Shown piece after piece: positions 5,721-7,784 of a stretch of DNA of 7,784 nucleotides. Source of the stretch: an uncultured Ruminococcus sp. GTDB lineage: Bacteria; Bacillota_A; Clostridia; Oscillospirales; Ruminococcaceae. The translations under genes and the position numbers were made by a program. The DNA lies in the NCBI GenBank assembly GCA_937880065.1, contig CALFMA010000577.1, positions 1-7,784 of the forward strand. The letters are read 5' to 3'. Position 1 is the stretch's first letter; every line of letters begins with the position of its first letter. A model generated the notes under the pieces. The model ran no database searches. It saw nothing but the letters and a program-made list of their open reading frames with translations, and was not told the DNA's origin.

Positions 5721-7784
5721 ATGAATTTTAAGAAAATCACATCGGCTCTTTCTGCTATGGCAGTTTCAGCAGGTATGCTTTCCGCACTTCCGACGGCTCA
5801 GTCCTCGGCAGCTGTAGAGGTAAACTATGCAGAAGCTCTCCAGAAATCCTTGTTCTTCTACGAGGTACAGCAGTCAGGTGTTCTCCCTGAGTGGAACTGT
5901 GTTCCGTGGAGAGCAGATTCAATGGTAAACGAGGAGGGTGTTGAAACTGACATCATCCCCGGCGGTTGGTTTGACGCAGGTGACCACTTCAAGTTCACTC
6001 TGACAAACGCTTATTCCGCATCTGTTCTTGCTTGGGGCTATATCCAGTACAAGGACGCTGTTGACAAGGCAGGTCTTGGCGAAATGTACCGCAACAACGT
6101 ACAGTGGGGACTTGACTATGTTATGCAGGCTGACAGAGATGGCAAGGTTATCGGTACAATCGGTGACTTCACAGGCGGCTCTACCGACCATAACATCTGG
6201 TGCAGCGCTGAGGTATATCTCAGAAAGCATCACCTCAATAACGGCGATTGGGAGCGTCCTTATGACGAAATCGCTGACTCCTGTACAATCGCTCTCTGTG
6301 CAGCTGCTCTTGCACAGGGCTACATCATTTTCAAGGACGACCAGCCCGATAAGGCTGCTGCATACCTTGCACAGGCTGAAAAATATTTCAAGACAGCTGA
6401 TTCAATCAGAGATAACGAAAACGGTGCTATGGGCAGTATGTACAAGCCAAGTTCATGGGTAGATGACTGTATGTACGCTGCAAACTGGCTCTATATGGCT
6501 ACAGGCGACAAGAGCTATCTTGATAAGATTGAGTCCGATTACATTCCTCAGTTCCCAACAGAAAGCCAGTCAACAGACTGGAAGTACACATGGGGCTTCT
6601 GCTGGGATGATACAACACAGGCTGCTGCTCTCCTCTATGCTATAAATACAGGCAAGCAGGAGTGGATTGACCACATCGCTCACCACCTCGATTACTGGGA
6701 TGAAGGATACGGCGGAAAGAGAGTAACATATACTCCCGACGGTCTTGCATGGCTTATGAACTGGGGTGCTAACCGTCACTCTGCAAATACTGTATGGATT
6801 GCAAAGCTTGCAGCTGATACAATTTTCAAGGACAACGCTGCACTTGCTGATAAGTACAATAACTGGTCACAGGGACAGCTTGACTATATGTTCGGCGACA
6901 ATGACCTCGGTCTTTGCTACGTTCTCGGAATGGGCGACAAGAATCCTACAGCTATCCACCACAGAACAACATCAGGCGTTCACGATGACCATTGGAATGA
7001 CCTTGGTCAGGAGGGAAGCAACGAGGGTTGGCAGACAGAGTACGCACATACTCTTTACGGTGCATTAGTCGGAGGTCCTAACCAGTCAGGTGAGTACACA
7101 AACAGCGTTGCTCAGTATGAGTATTCAGAGGTTGCTATTGACTATAACGCAGGCTTTACAGCTGCAATGTGTGCTATGGTTGCTGATAAGGGCGGCGAAA
7201 AGCTTGCTGATTTCCCACCTGTTGAAACTCCTAAGTGGGACGAGTGGAAAGTTGGTGCAGTTCTTAACGGAAGCGGCGACAGCTACACAGAAATCAAGGC
7301 TTGGGCTATGAACCACACAGCTTGGCCTGCAAGAGTTCAGAAAGACATCTCATACCGTTACTATTTCGACGTATCCGAGCTTCTTGAAGCAGGATATTCC
7401 ATTGATATCTTAAAGGTTGAGGGCAAGGCTCAGCAGTACAAAGAGGGCGAACAGGGCTACGGCACAGTTTCAGGTCCTTACAAGTACGAGGGCGACCCTA
7501 CAGGCAATACATACTATGCAGAGGTTAAGTTCGAGGACGGCAGAGCTATTCAGCCTACAGGTCAGAGCGAACACCGTGACGAGGTTCAGTTCAGAGTTTC
7601 AATTCCCGACGCTATTGACGGCACACCTACAAAGGGTGCTTGGGATCCTACAAATGACTGGTCATTCGAGGGTGTAACAGCTACAGACAGCCTTAAAGAT
7701 CCTGCATCCTACAACAAGCACATTCCAATGTATATCAATGGTAAGCTTGTATGGGGTGAAGAGCCTGACGGAACAAAGGCTGTT
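5721..7784 (+). CDS. Secreted GH9 cellulase with CBM3c module, 3' end outside the window
   Basis: 688 codons are open to the window edge with no stop. Residues 1-31 form a signal peptide (KK, then a hydrophobic Ala/Ser/Met/Leu core, probable cleavage after SSAA). Residues about 34-495 are a glycoside hydrolase family 9 catalytic domain: GGWFDAGDHFKF with the paired aspartates Asp85 and Asp88, IHHR at 412-415, and SEVAIDYNAGF with Glu470 as the expected acid. These are the known GH9 catalytic positions. From about 505 a CBM3c module follows (AVLNGSGDSYTEIKAW, WPARV, FDVSELL, EVQFR, WDPTNDWSFEG, LVWGEEP), nearly complete at the edge. GH9-CBM3c enzymes are usually processive endoglucanases acting on cellulose outside the cell. 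A dockerin or other anchoring module may follow but cannot be seen. The gene has its own promoter and codon use typical of high expression. Confidence 0.95.
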   Translation, partial: MNFKKITSALSAMAVSAGMLSALPTAQSSAAVEVNYAEALQKSLFFYEVQQSGVLPEWNCVPWRADSMVNEEGVETDIIPGGWFDAGDHFKFTLTNAYSASVLAWGYIQYKDAVDKAGLGEMYRNNVQWGLDYVMQADRDGKVIGTIGDFTGGSTDHNIWCSAEVYLRKHHLNNGDWERPYDEIADSCTIALCAAALAQGYIIFKDDQPDKAAAYLAQAEKYFKTADSIRDNENGAMGSMYKPSSWVDDCMYAANWLYMATGDKSYLDKIESDYIPQFPTESQSTDWKYTWGFCWDDTTQAAALLYAINTGKQEWIDHIAHHLDYWDEGYGGKRVTYTPDGLAWLMNWGANRHSANTVWIAKLAADTIFKDNAALADKYNNWSQGQLDYMFGDNDLGLCYVLGMGDKNPTAIHHRTTSGVHDDHWNDLGQEGSNEGWQTEYAHTLYGALVGGPNQSGEYTNSVAQYEYSEVAIDYNAGFTAAMCAMVADKGGEKLADFPPVETPKWDEWKVGAVLNGSGDSYTEIKAWAMNHTAWPARVQKDISYRYYFDVSELLEAGYSIDILKVEGKAQQYKEGEQGYGTVSGPYKYEGDPTGNTYYAEVKFEDGRAIQPTGQSEHRDEVQFRVSIPDAIDGTPTKGAWDPTNDWSFEGVTATDSLKDPASYNKHIPMYINGKLVWGEEPDGTKAV

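Noticed and set aside
6028..7677. Several plus-strand frames of 60-144 codons within the cellulase region
   Set aside because: They are in other frames of the continuous GH9-CBM3c coding sequence, which has clear family motifs throughout.
7700..7784. Dockerin at the end of the cellulase
   Set aside because: The visible sequence ends in the last part of CBM3c; no duplicated calcium-binding repeat is seen, so any dockerin would be outside the window.

Overview
The window looks like chromosomal DNA of a cellulolytic gut or rumen Firmicute, most likely Ruminococcus or a close relative (Oscillospiraceae). Three things point there: an IspH reductase fused to ribosomal protein S1, which is typical of this part of the Clostridia; a secreted GH9-CBM3c cellulase; and AAG/CTT/GCT-rich codon use in the strongly expressed genes next to AT-rich, AAA-using minor genes. 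The species cannot be fixed from the sequence alone.

Layout, all on the + strand. (1) 1-1884 is the 3' part of an ispH-rpsA fusion whose start lies upstream of the window. A strong rho-independent terminator follows (1906-1938). (2) 1958-5461 holds three tightly spaced paralogous genes, here called A, B and C, with gaps of 24 and 18 bases, so probably one operon. Each protein has an N-terminal CxxC...CxxC zinc ribbon, a variable linker, one membrane segment and two copies of a VGxDIPxGEY-type C-terminal repeat. Gene A carries a long proline-rich repeat array in its linker, gene B a short linker, and gene C an Ile-Pro stalk on the other side of the membrane. I cannot name a function for them. 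(3) 5462-5564 contains a MITE-like inverted repeat that begins directly after the stop codon of gene C, followed by a clear terminator. (4) A good sigma-A type promoter (5626-5654) drives a secreted GH9 cellulase with a C-terminal CBM3c module, which runs off the right edge.

The three units look functionally separate: housekeeping isoprenoid synthesis and translation, an unknown membrane-protein operon, and cellulose degradation. The most interesting part is the A-B-C family. Its members share a 110-base perfect repeat over the RBS and zinc ribbon of B and C, and they differ by expansion or loss of linker modules. The ispH-rpsA fusion also shows an abrupt codon-use change and an internal Shine-Dalgarno at the junction, suggesting that S1 may also be made on its own.
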